Assembly: GCA_937907975.1 (NCBI GenBank)
Contig: CALEQS010000027.1
Coordinates: 1 to 7,692, forward strand
Direction: 5' to 3'
DNA: 7,692 nt
From: an uncultured Clostridia bacterium
GTDB lineage: Bacteria > Bacillota > Clostridia > Oscillospirales > Oscillospiraceae
Under the pieces are notes generated by a model. That model was not told the DNA's origin. It worked only from the letters and a program-made list of their open reading frames with translations, and made no database searches. The translations under genes and the position numbers were made by a program. Shown in pieces: positions 1-5,658 of this stretch (positions within the stretch are counted from its first letter, which is position 1; each line of letters opens with the position of its first letter).

Positions 1-810
1 CTCGTCGCAGCAGGTCAGGATCTCCGGCCCGGCTTCGGTGATGAGAATGGTGTTTTCATAATGTGCCGCCAGCTTATGGTCGGCAGTCATGGGCACCGCC
101 CATCCGTCCGGCATCCACTTGTTCCGGATGTCCGCCGTACCGGCATTCACCATCGGCTCCACGCAGATGACCATATTGGGGACAAGGCGCTCATTTCTGC
201 CGCTTTCGGGCACATAATTCGGGACTTCGGGGTCCTCGTGGACGGTATGGCCAATTCCGTGGCCGGTGTACTCCCGGACCAGGCTGTAGCCGTTTTCCTC
301 CGCATAGGTCTGTACCGCGCGAGAAATATCGTATACTCGGTTGCCGGGCCTGGCCTGCTCGAAGCCCTTCCAGAAGCTCTGCTCTGTCACTTCGATGAGC
401 CGCTTTGCCTCGGGAGAGATCTCTCCGCAGCCAAAGGTGCCGCAGCAGTCGCCGTGGTAACCGCCGGTCACGCATTTATTGCGGTCCAGGTGGTAGTCGC
501 CAATGCAGGCGCCCACGTCTACCGAGACGATGTCGCCCTCCTTCAGCTTATAGCCGCCGGGCACGCCGTGGATGATCTCGTCATTGACGGAGATGCAACA
601 GGCGCCCTTGAAGCCATAGAGGTGGTAGAAGGAAGGATAGCCACCGTGCTTCTTGATAAATTTCTCGACCTCGTGATCGATGTCCCGAGTCGTGATGCCG
701 GGCTGGATCAGCGTACCCGCATAGGCACGCGCCATCGCTGTCAGCCGCCCCGCTTTGCGCATCAGATCGATCTGATGGGGGGTGAAAGACAGGCAGTTGC
801 CCTTAATCAC
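1..810 (-). CDS. map: Type I methionine aminopeptidase (3' end outside window)
   Basis: Metalloenzyme that removes the initiator Met from nascent cytosolic proteins. 270 residues are visible with no stop before the window edge; the last ones (EILTCCDE) match the usual C-terminus, so probably few are missing. Expected metal ligands are present: Asp98 in VDVG, Asp109 or Asp121 (see below), His184 in GHGIGH, Glu218 in EPMVNAG and Glu252 in YENT; substrate-site histidines are His81 (NDEIIHGVPG) and His191. The start is GTG at 810-808, overlapping the adk stop by 4 nt (GTGA), with GGAGG 7 nt upstream inside adk; the next in-frame ATG is residue 17 and would remove conserved N-terminal sequence. 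Oddity: family members read VDVG-x5-YHGD-x3-TF once, but here a YHLD (106-109) is followed 12 residues later by a YHGD (118-121), with Cys113, 122, 123 and 128 around it. The family call is firm; the effect of the insertion is unknown. Confidence 0.95.
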   Translation of the reverse strand, partial: MIKGNCLSFTPHQIDLMRKAGRLTAMARAYAGTLIQPGITTRDIDHEVEKFIKKHGGYPSFYHLYGFKGACCISVNDEIIHGVPGGYKLKEGDIVSVDVGACIGDYHLDRNKCVTGGYHGDCCGTFGCGEISPEAKRLIEVTEQSFWKGFEQARPGNRVYDISRAVQTYAEENGYSLVREYTGHGIGHTVHEDPEVPNYVPESGRNERLVPNMVICVEPMVNAGTADIRNKWMPDGWAVPMTADHKLAAHYENTILITEAGPEILTCCDE

Positions 811-1436
811 TTCAGCACCTCCATGATGACCGCGTTCGTGGCCTCGATGGTGGGCTGATTCTGGATGCTCTTCAGCACCCCGCGCTTGGCATAGAAGTCC
901 TTGAGGGGCTCGGTCTCCTGATGATAGGTCTCCAAGCGGGCCTTGACGGTCTCGGGCTTGTCGTCCTTGCGCTGCTCCAGCACACTGCCGCACTTGTCGC
1001 AGATACCCTCCTGCTTGGGGGGCGCAGCGACGACGTGGTAGGTGGCGCCGCACTTGATGCAGGTGCGGCGGCCGGTCATGCGCTGTTCGATCTCCTCGTC
1101 GGAGATCTCGATGGACACGACGGCGTCAAAGTTCACGCCGGCCTTTTCCAGAGCCTCAGCCTGGGCGATGGTGCGGGGCACACCGTCCAGAATAAAGCCG
1201 TTCTGGCAGTCGGCTTCGGCCAGCCGCTCCGTGATGACGCCGATGATGACGTCATCCGGAACCAGCTTGCCGGCGTCCATATATTCCTTGGCCTTCACTC
1301 CCACGGGGGTGCCATTTGCAACGGCGGCGCGCAGGATGTTGCCGGTGGAAATTGTGGGGATATTCAGCTTCTTGCTGATGATCTCGGCCTGAGTGCCTTT
1401 ACCGGCGCCCGGGGCGCCCAACAGGATCAGCTTCAT
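807..1436 (-). CDS. adk: Adenylate kinase, zinc-lid type
   Basis: Catalyses ATP + AMP = 2 ADP in the cytosol. The 209-residue protein has the P-loop GAPGAGKGT at 7-15, an AMP-binding region with TGNILR at 31-36, DGVPRT at 84-89 with the conserved Arg88, and a long LID domain. The lid carries Cys126, Cys129, Cys146 and Cys149 (C-x2-C-x16-C-x2-C), the four-cysteine zinc arrangement common in Gram-positive adenylate kinases. The frame is open up to a GTG at 1445, but that GTG overlaps the Shine-Dalgarno site; ATG at 1436 lies 8 nt after AAGGAG and gives the family-typical MKLILLGAPG start, so it was chosen. It follows secY by 12 nt and overlaps map by 4 nt. The usual DGFPRT motif has Val86 in place of Phe, a mild substitution. 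Confidence 0.97.
   Translation of the reverse strand: MKLILLGAPGAGKGTQAEIISKKLNIPTISTGNILRAAVANGTPVGVKAKEYMDAGKLVPDDVIIGVITERLAEADCQNGFILDGVPRTIAQAEALEKAGVNFDAVVSIEISDEEIEQRMTGRRTCIKCGATYHVVAAPPKQEGICDKCGSVLEQRKDDKPETVKARLETYHQETEPLKDFYAKRGVLKSIQNQPTIEATNAVIMEVLK
818..822 (-). promoter_or_regulatory. Shine-Dalgarno site deciding the map GTG start
   Basis: GGAGG on the minus strand lies inside the last codons of adk, 7 nt before the GTG at 810-808. It supports the unusual GTG start of map and suggests that map translation is coupled to termination on adk, whose TGA overlaps the GTG. Confidence 0.7.
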
Positions 1437-1444
1437 ATTACGCA

Positions 1445-1450
1445 CTCCTT
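1445..1450 (-). promoter_or_regulatory. Shine-Dalgarno site of adk
   Basis: AAGGAG, directly after the secY stop codon, is 8 nt ahead of the ATG at 1436-1434. It overlaps the alternative GTG at 1445-1443 and so rules that GTG out as a likely start. Confidence 0.75.
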
Positions 1451-2750
1451 ACTCCAGGAAACCCTTGTAATGCCGCATCATCATCTGAGCCTCCAGAGCC
1501 TTCTGGGTCTCCAGGGCGACGGAAACCACGATCATGACCGAGGTGCCGCCGATGGCCAGGTAGCTGGCGCCGATGATGGCGCCGGTGACAATGGGGAGAA
1601 CTGCGATCACGGACAGGTAGAGCGCGCCAAACATGGTGATCTTATTGAGCACCTTGCTGATGAACTCCACAGTGGGCCGACCGGGACGGAAGCCGGGGAT
1701 GAAACCACCCTGCTTCTTCAGGTTGTTGGCCACTTCCACGGGGTTGAACTGAATGGTGGCGTAGAAATAGCTGAAGCCGATGATCAGCAGGAAATAGACC
1801 ACGCAGTAGATCACGCTGGTGGTGTCGAACGCACGCATGAACGCGCTGTTCTGCCACTTGGGCACAAAAGCCGCGATGGTAGCGGGAATGGACGCGATGG
1901 TCTGGGCGAAGATGATGGGCATAACGCCGGACATATTCACCTTCATGGGGATGTTGGTGGAGTTGCCGCCCATCATCTTCCGGCCGACGACCCGCTTGGC
2001 ATACTGCACAGGCAGGCGGCGCTCAGCCAGAGTGATGAACACAACGAACACCACCAGAGCCAGCATACCGAGGACAATGCCCACGGCGCCGACGGGATGG
2101 ATCAGCAGCACGTTGGTGCCGGTCGCATCAATGACCCAGTTGTGGATGCCGGTGTACAGAGCGTACACGGCGGTGGGCACACGGGAGATGATGCCGGCAA
2201 ACAGGATGACGGAAATACCATTGCCAATGCCAAATTCGGTGATCTGCTCGCCCAGCCACATAGTGAAGGCGGAACCGGCAGTGAACACCAGAATAATGAC
2301 GATGGCAGGCCACACGCTGGTGTCGGTCAGGAAGCCCTGAGAGCGGCACAGCATATAGTAGCCGAAGGCCTGAAGCAGGCCGATCGCCACGGTGGCATAG
2401 CGGGTGATGGCAGCGATCTTCTTCTTGCCATCCTCGCCGCCTTCCTTCGCCAGCCGCTCAAGAGCGGGGATGGCGATGGTCAGCAGCTGGATGATGATGG
2501 AGCTGTTGATATAGGGCTGGATGCCCAGGGCCAGGAGGGTGGCGCGGCCAAAGGCGCCGCCGCTCATGACGTTCATCATGCCCAGGATCGTTGTGCTGGA
2601 GCTTGCGAAGTAGGTGGAAAGCAGGGCGGTATCCACATAGGGGACGGGGATGTTGTTGCCAAGGCGGAAGATGAGGATGATGAACGCAGTCATCAGCAGC
2701 TTCTTCCGCAGCTCGGGGATCTTCCATGCGTTACGGATGGTATCCAACAT
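1449..2750 (-). CDS. secY: Preprotein translocase channel subunit SecY
   Basis: Central channel of the SecYEG translocon in the cytoplasmic membrane, through which secreted and membrane proteins pass, driven by SecA or by the ribosome. The 433-residue protein shows the family pattern of about ten hydrophobic segments, beginning near residue 18 and ending near 412. Recognisable signatures are the plug and TM2 region (MSGGAFGRATLLALGIQPYI, about 63-82), WLGEQITEFGIGNGIS after TM4, the cytosolic loop AERRLPVQYAKR, and the second large cytosolic loop GGFIPGFRPGRPT, which is used for SecA and ribosome contact. The C-terminus MRHYKGFLE is typical. The start ATG lies 1 nt after the rplO stop, with GAGGTGAT inside the rplO end serving as ribosome binding site, so the two genes are probably translationally coupled. 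No irregularity was seen. Confidence 0.98.
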   Translation of the reverse strand: MLDTIRNAWKIPELRKKLLMTAFIILIFRLGNNIPVPYVDTALLSTYFASSSTTILGMMNVMSGGAFGRATLLALGIQPYINSSIIIQLLTIAIPALERLAKEGGEDGKKKIAAITRYATVAIGLLQAFGYYMLCRSQGFLTDTSVWPAIVIILVFTAGSAFTMWLGEQITEFGIGNGISVILFAGIISRVPTAVYALYTGIHNWVIDATGTNVLLIHPVGAVGIVLGMLALVVFVVFITLAERRLPVQYAKRVVGRKMMGGNSTNIPMKVNMSGVMPIIFAQTIASIPATIAAFVPKWQNSAFMRAFDTTSVIYCVVYFLLIIGFSYFYATIQFNPVEVANNLKKQGGFIPGFRPGRPTVEFISKVLNKITMFGALYLSVIAVLPIVTGAIIGASYLAIGGTSVMIVVSVALETQKALEAQMMMRHYKGFLE

Positions 2751-2751
2751 C

Positions 2752-3189
2752 TCAGATCACCTCTGCCTTTCCTCCTGCGGCTTCGATCTTCTCCTTAGCG
2801 GAAGCGGAAAAGGCGGAGGCCTGGACGGTGAGCTTCTTGGTGATCTCACCGGTGCCGAGGATCTTCACGCCATATTCGCACTTGGACAGCACGCCGGAAG
2901 TCAGGAGAGCCTGGGCATCGACGGTGGCGCCGTCCTCGAACTTGTTCAGAGCGGACACGTTGATTGCGGTCAGAGGCTTCGCAAAGATATTGTGGAAGCC
3001 GCGCTTCGGCAGGCGGCGGGCCAGAGGCATCTGGCCGCCCTCAAAACCGATGCGGGTGTGGCCGCTGCGGGCCAGCTGACCCTTGTGGCCCTTACCGGCA
3101 GTCTTGCCGTTGCCGGAACCATGGCCGCGGCCCTTGCGCTTGGCGTCGAAGGTGGAGCCGGCGGCGGGAGACAGTTCAGAAAGTTTCAT
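2752..3189 (-). CDS. rplO: Large subunit ribosomal protein L15 (uL15)
   Basis: A 50S protein that binds 23S rRNA and takes part in late large-subunit assembly. The 145-residue protein has the L15 layout: MKLSELSPA at the N-terminus, a glycine- and lysine-rich extended segment (about 18-45) that threads through rRNA, then the signature GFEGGQMPLARRLPKRGF (about 48-65) and a globular C-terminal domain ending in AEVI. The open frame reaches a GTG at 3198, but this GTG is part of the GGAGGTG ribosome binding site. ATG at 3189 is 8 nt after GGAGG and gives the normal L15 N-terminus. The gene is 13 nt after rpmD and its last codons contain the secY ribosome binding site. Confidence 0.97.
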   Translation of the reverse strand: MKLSELSPAAGSTFDAKRKGRGHGSGNGKTAGKGHKGQLARSGHTRIGFEGGQMPLARRLPKRGFHNIFAKPLTAINVSALNKFEDGATVDAQALLTSGVLSKCEYGVKILGTGEITKKLTVQASAFSASAKEKIEAAGGKAEVI

Positions 3190-3197
3190 GCTGTGCA

Positions 3198-3202
3198 CCT
3201 CC
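3198..3202 (-). promoter_or_regulatory. Shine-Dalgarno site deciding the rplO start
   Basis: GGAGG immediately after the rpmD TAA, 8 nt ahead of the ATG at 3189-3187. It overlaps the more upstream GTG at 3198-3196, which is therefore not the start. Confidence 0.75.
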
Positions 3203-3385
3203 TTACTGCTGCTCGGTCACCTGCAGCAGGTAACCGATCTGGGCGATCTTGCCCTTGGTCTGAGCGTTGTCGGGCTGAACGGTGGAGTCACCGATCTTCC
3301 GCAGGCCCAGAGAGGCAGCCGTAGCGATGTGCTTCGCATGGCGGCCATTGAGGCTCTTGACGAGCTTAATGTTCAGATTAGCCAT
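3203..3385 (-). CDS. rpmD: Large subunit ribosomal protein L30 (uL30)
   Basis: Small 50S protein of the bacterial short L30 form. The 60 residues carry the standard features: an opening beta strand (NLNIKLVKSLNGR), a helix with the HAKHIATAASLGLRKIGDS region matching the family's conserved turn into the second strand, and the C-terminal strand GYLLQVTEQ. ATG at 3385 lies about 8 nt after AAGGAGGG. It sits between rpsE (14 nt) and rplO (13 nt), its canonical place in the spc operon, which makes the identification secure despite the short length. Confidence 0.95.
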   Translation of the reverse strand: MANLNIKLVKSLNGRHAKHIATAASLGLRKIGDSTVQPDNAQTKGKIAQIGYLLQVTEQQ

Positions 3386-3399
3386 TTCGTAAGCCCTCC

Positions 3400-3903
3400 T
3401 TACACGATCTCGTCCACGCTCTTGCCGCGGGTCTGGGCGACCTGCTCAGGAGTGCGGAGTGCCTTCAGGCCCTCGAAAGTGGCGCGAATGACGTTCTGGG
3501 GGTTGTTGGAACGCAGGCACTTGGTACGGATGTCGGAGATGCCGGCAGCTTCCATGACGGCACGGACGGGGCCGCCAGCGATAACGCCGGTACCGGAGGG
3601 AGCGGGCTTCAGCAGCACGCGGCCAGCGGAGAAGACACCCATGGTCTCGTGGGGAATGGTGGTGCCGGTCATGGCAACGGTGATCATGTTCTTCTTGGCA
3701 TCCTCGATGCCCTTGCGGATCGCCTCGGGGACCTCAGCGGCCTTACCCAGGCCGAAGCCCACCTTGCCCTTGCCGTCGCCGACGACCATCAGAGCGGAGA
3801 ACTTCATGATGCGGCCGCCCTTGACGGTCTTGCTGACGCGGTTCAGGTAGACGACCTTCTCGATCATGTCATCCTTCCGCTGATCTCTATCAAATCTAGC
3901 CAT
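3400..3903 (-). CDS. rpsE: Small subunit ribosomal protein S5 (uS5)
   Basis: A 30S protein at the mRNA entry side and decoding area; substitutions in its N-terminal loop are known in other bacteria to affect spectinomycin sensitivity and accuracy. The 167-residue protein has the N-terminal double-stranded-RNA-binding fold (about 10-75) with the loop VSKTVKGGR and the glycine-rich VGDGKGKVGFGLGKA, then the C-terminal domain with LLKPAPSGTGVIAGGPVRAV and GISDIRTKCLRSNNP. The VKGGR loop looks ordinary, with no deletion. ATG at 3903 follows GGAGGAGG by 7 nt. The gene is 17 nt after rplR. Confidence 0.98.
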   Translation of the reverse strand: MARFDRDQRKDDMIEKVVYLNRVSKTVKGGRIMKFSALMVVGDGKGKVGFGLGKAAEVPEAIRKGIEDAKKNMITVAMTGTTIPHETMGVFSAGRVLLKPAPSGTGVIAGGPVRAVMEAAGISDIRTKCLRSNNPQNVIRATFEGLKALRTPEQVAQTRGKSVDEIV

Positions 3904-3920
3904 TGTGTTTCCTCCTCCCC

Positions 3921-4280
3921 TTAAAAGTTCAGGCCGCCCTCGCGGGCACCCTCAGCCAGAGCCTGGACGCGGCCGTGGTAGATATAGCCGCCGCGGTCGA
4001 ACACGACGTTCTCGATACCCTTGGCCTTGGCACGCTCGGCGACCATCTGGCCGACCTTGCGGGCAGCTTCGACGTTGCCGCCCTTGCCGCCAAACTCTTT
4101 TTCCAGGGAAGAAGCGGAGACCAGAGTCACGCCGTTGACATCGTCAATGACCTGGGCATAGATGTTGGTCTCGCTGCGGAACACATTCAGGCGAGGTCTC
4201 TCGGGCGTGCCGGAGATCTTGCCGCGGACGCGCTTATGGCGCTTCAGACGCTGCGCGTTGGTATTGGGTCTGTTAATCAT
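3921..4280 (-). CDS. rplR: Large subunit ribosomal protein L18 (uL18)
   Basis: A 50S protein that binds 5S rRNA together with L5 and L25-type proteins and anchors it in the central protuberance. The 119-residue protein has the basic N-terminal arm (RLKRHKRVRGKISGTPERPR), the core strand LNVFRSETNIYAQVIDD, the central NVEAARKVGQ helix, and the C-terminal signature FDRGGYIYHGRVQALAEGAR. ATG at 4280 is 9 nt after GGAGG, and the gene starts 14 nt after the rplF stop. Length and order match the family exactly. Confidence 0.97.
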   Translation of the reverse strand: MINRPNTNAQRLKRHKRVRGKISGTPERPRLNVFRSETNIYAQVIDDVNGVTLVSASSLEKEFGGKGGNVEAARKVGQMVAERAKAKGIENVVFDRGGYIYHGRVQALAEGAREGGLNF

Positions 4281-4294
4281 TTAGGCACACCTCC

Positions 4295-4843
4295 TTATTT
4301 CTTCTTGGCGCCGGTCTTGCCTTCCTTGCGGCGGATGACCTCGTCAACATACTTGATACCCTTGCCCTTATAAGGCTCAGGCGGACGGATGGAACGGATC
4401 TCAGCGGCGAACTGGCCGACCTTCTGCTTGTCGCAGCCGATCACGTTGATGTGGTTGGGATCGACCAGCTCCAGGGAGATGTCGTCAGTCTCGTCAACAA
4501 AGACCTGATGGGAAAAGCCCACGTTCAGGACGATCTGCTTACCCTGCTTGGCAGCACGATAGCCGATGCCGTTGATCTCCAGCTCCTTCTTGAAGCCTTC
4601 GGTCACGCCGACCACCATGTTGTGGATCAGGCTGCGGGTCAGGCCGTGCAGCGCACGGTTTTCCTTCAGATCGTTGGGGCGGGAGACGGTCAGCACACCG
4701 TTGTCCTGAGCAATGGTCAGGATGGGGCTGAAGGTCTCAGTCAGGGTGCCCTTGGGGCCCTTGACGGTGACCACATTGCCGTCGGCGATGGTAACGGTGA
4801 CGCCGGCGGGGATGGTCACGGGAGTTCTACCAATTCTGGACAT
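4295..4843 (-). CDS. rplF: Large subunit ribosomal protein L6 (uL6)
   Basis: A 50S protein near the sarcin-ricin loop and the factor-binding site. The 182-residue protein starts MSRIGRTPVTIPAGV and consists of the two repeated L6 domains (about 1-82 and 83-170). The C-terminal signature RPPEPYKGKGIKYVDEVIRR, followed by a basic lysine-rich tail, is clear. ATG at 4843 lies 9 nt after GGGAGG and 15 nt after the rpsH stop. Nothing is out of place. Confidence 0.97.
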   Translation of the reverse strand: MSRIGRTPVTIPAGVTVTIADGNVVTVKGPKGTLTETFSPILTIAQDNGVLTVSRPNDLKENRALHGLTRSLIHNMVVGVTEGFKKELEINGIGYRAAKQGKQIVLNVGFSHQVFVDETDDISLELVDPNHINVIGCDKQKVGQFAAEIRSIRPPEPYKGKGIKYVDEVIRRKEGKTGAKKK

Positions 4844-4858
4844 ATCTCGTAACCTCCC

Positions 4859-5254
4859 TTACCAAACAAACGCCAGGACTTCGCCGCCGATGTGCTGCGC
4901 ACGAGCAGCCTTGTCGGTCATGACGCCCTTGGAAGTGGAAATGATGGCAATGCCCAGGCCGCGCAGGACACGGGGCAGCTCGTCAGCACCGGCGTAGACG
5001 CGCAGGCCGGGCTTGGAGACGCGGCGAAGGCCGGAGATGACCTTCTCGCTGCCGTTGTACTTCAGAGTGATGCGGATGACGCCCTGGGTGCCGTCGTCGA
5101 TCAGCTGGAAGTTCTTGATATAACCTTCGTCCAGCAGGATCTGAGCGATGGCCTTCTTCATGTTGGAAGCGGGCACATCCACGGTGGGATGCTTCGCCGT
5201 GTTCGCGTTGCGAATGCGGGTGAGCATATCCGCAATAGGATCAGTGATATGCAT
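4859..5254 (-). CDS. rpsH: Small subunit ribosomal protein S8 (uS8)
   Basis: A 30S primary binder of 16S rRNA helix 21; in Escherichia coli it is also the translational repressor of the spc operon. The 131-residue protein starts MHITDPIADMLTRIRNAN and ends with GLGIAIISTSKGVMTDKAAR and GGEVLAFVW, all standard S8 signatures. The frame stays open 17 codons further upstream to 5305, but ATG at 5254 is 9 nt after a perfect AAGGAGGT and gives the normal S8 N-terminus. The spacer before this gene is 203 nt, far longer than any other in the cluster, and contains strong inverted repeats. S8 may therefore be under separate control here; that is inference. Confidence 0.97.
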   Translation of the reverse strand: MHITDPIADMLTRIRNANTAKHPTVDVPASNMKKAIAQILLDEGYIKNFQLIDDGTQGVIRITLKYNGSEKVISGLRRVSKPGLRVYAGADELPRVLRGLGIAIISTSKGVMTDKAARAQHIGGEVLAFVW

Positions 5255-5263
5255 GGATTTTGA

Positions 5264-5268
5264 CCTCC
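5264..5268 (-). promoter_or_regulatory. Shine-Dalgarno site of rpsH
   Basis: GGAGG within AAGGAGGT, 9 nt before the ATG at 5254-5252. It fixes the rpsH start and lies 11 nt downstream of the 8-bp hairpin at 5280-5301, close enough for that hairpin to influence ribosome access. Confidence 0.75.
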
Positions 5269-5279
5269 TTGTAAAGGTT

Positions 5280-5301
5280 ACAGACAGGGGATTCTGTCTG
5301 T
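5280..5301 (-). promoter_or_regulatory. Perfect 8-bp inverted repeat before rpsH
   Basis: ACAGACAG and CTGTCTGT separated by AATCCC form a perfect 8-bp stem with a 6-nt loop on the transcribed strand. No run of T follows on either strand, so it is not an intrinsic terminator. It lies 11 nt upstream of the rpsH GGAGG. It could be an RNA hairpin affecting rpsH translation or a DNA dyad for a regulator; the sequence does not decide. Confidence 0.5.
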
Positions 5302-5317
5302 TCAAGATGCCAGGGTA

Positions 5318-5404
5318 TCAACGGAATGTAAGCTGAAAGCTCTGAGGACCGGCTATGAAGATCTTCCACAGCGGCTTTCAAGCCCCAGCCCCGTGTTCCG
5401 TTGA
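5318..5404 (-). ncRNA. Candidate three-helix stem-loop RNA element
   Basis: Minus-strand RNA can form three nested helices. The outer one is TCAACGGAA (5404-5396) with TTCCGTTGA (5326-5318), 9 perfect pairs. The middle one is GCTTGAAAGC (5383-5374) with GCTTTCAGC (5340-5332), 9 pairs and one bulge. The inner one is GCTGTGGA (5372-5365) with TTCATAGC (5359-5352), 8 pairs including two G-U, around a 5-nt loop. The middle 5' arm could instead form a small GGCT-TGAA-AGCC hairpin. It may be a cis-acting part of the operon mRNA; a separate small RNA or a degenerate repeat is also possible. Confidence 0.4.
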
Positions 5405-5448
5405 CTTCTGACATCAGATTGACGTACTTGTGCGGTGCGCAGGTAAGC

Positions 5449-5470
5449 GGCCCTGGATTACCAGGAGGCC
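5449..5470 (-). promoter_or_regulatory. Small hairpin around the rpsN stop codon
   Basis: CCTGG (5465-5461), loop TAAT containing the rpsN TAA stop, and CCAGG (5456-5452) form 5 pairs; GGC (5470-5468) and GCC (5451-5449) add 3 more across a 2-nt bulge. A terminating ribosome would keep it open, so the pairing could respond to rpsN translation. It may be chance at this size. Confidence 0.3.
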
Positions 5471-5643
5471 TTCTTCACACCGGGGATCTGACCCTTGTAG
5501 GCCAGCTCGCGGAAGCAGACACGGCAGACACCGTAGTTACGCAGATAAGCGTGAGGACGGCCGCACAGCTTGCAGCGGTTGTACTGACGAGAGGAGAACT
5601 TCGCAGGACGCTGCTGCTTGATGATCATAGACTTCTTAGCCAT
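5458..5643 (-). CDS. rpsN: Small subunit ribosomal protein S14, zinc-binding type Z (uS14)
   Basis: A 30S head protein assembled late. At 61 residues it is the short type Z form, with a zinc ribbon made by Cys24, Cys27, Cys40 and Cys43 (C-x2-C-x12-C-x2-C) and the signature RCKLCGRPHAYLRNYGVCR, ending in GQIPGVKKASW. The long, cysteine-free form typical of Proteobacteria is excluded. In Bacillus subtilis this gene type sits at the same place between L5 and S8. ATG at 5643 is 9 nt after GGAGGG and 15 nt after the rplE stop. The following spacer to rpsH is abnormally long and structured. Confidence 0.97.
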   Translation of the reverse strand: MAKKSMIIKQQRPAKFSSRQYNRCKLCGRPHAYLRNYGVCRVCFRELAYKGQIPGVKKASW

Positions 5644-5658
5644 TCTTGTTCTCCCTCC

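Larger units (their letters stand above)
5255..5457 (-). promoter_or_regulatory. Structured 203-nt rpsN-rpsH spacer
   Basis: Non-coding stretch between the S14 stop and the S8 start. All other spacers in the window are 1-21 nt or overlaps. Read as minus-strand RNA it begins within a hairpin around the rpsN stop codon, continues with a long imperfect stem-loop (5404 to 5318) and then a perfect 8-bp hairpin (5301 to 5280), and ends at the rpsH ribosome binding site. CCAGGG at 5456-5451 can also pair with CCCTGG at 5315-5310, enclosing the long stem-loop. No known riboswitch or ribosomal-protein leader could be recognised by eye. Regulatory function is inferred from structure and position only. 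Confidence 0.5.

Noticed and set aside
61..858. 265-codon open frame on the plus strand opposite map
   Set aside because: The minus strand carries a methionine aminopeptidase with all catalytic motifs, so this frame is a by-product.
1437..1445. Upstream GTG start for adk adding three residues
   Set aside because: The GTG overlaps the AAGGAG ribosome binding site, while the ATG at 1436 has ideal spacing and gives the family N-terminus.
921..2798. 625-codon open frame on the plus strand opposite secY and adk
   Set aside because: It is antisense to two certain genes. Its product is a low-complexity run of Gly, Asp, His and Ala with no recognisable domain, as expected from a GC-rich codon pattern read backwards.
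5280..5301. Intrinsic terminator within the operon
   Set aside because: The hairpin is only moderately stable and no T-rich tract follows it on either strand.
5318..5404. Insertion sequence remnant or MITE
   Set aside because: The inverted repeats are internal helices with imperfect arms, no target-site duplication was seen, and there is no transposase fragment.
5318..5404. A copy of the 16S helix 21-like S8 binding site
   Set aside because: The position before rpsH is suggestive, but no convincing match to the S8 recognition core could be identified by eye, so it is kept only as a hypothesis under the spacer finding.
5241..5414. 57-codon minus-strand open frame starting ATG at 5414 in the rpsN-rpsH spacer and ending 14 nt inside rpsH
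   Set aside because: It has no Shine-Dalgarno sequence before its ATG and no recognisable protein features, and it runs through the inverted repeats. It may be worth a ribosome-profiling check but is not supported as a gene.
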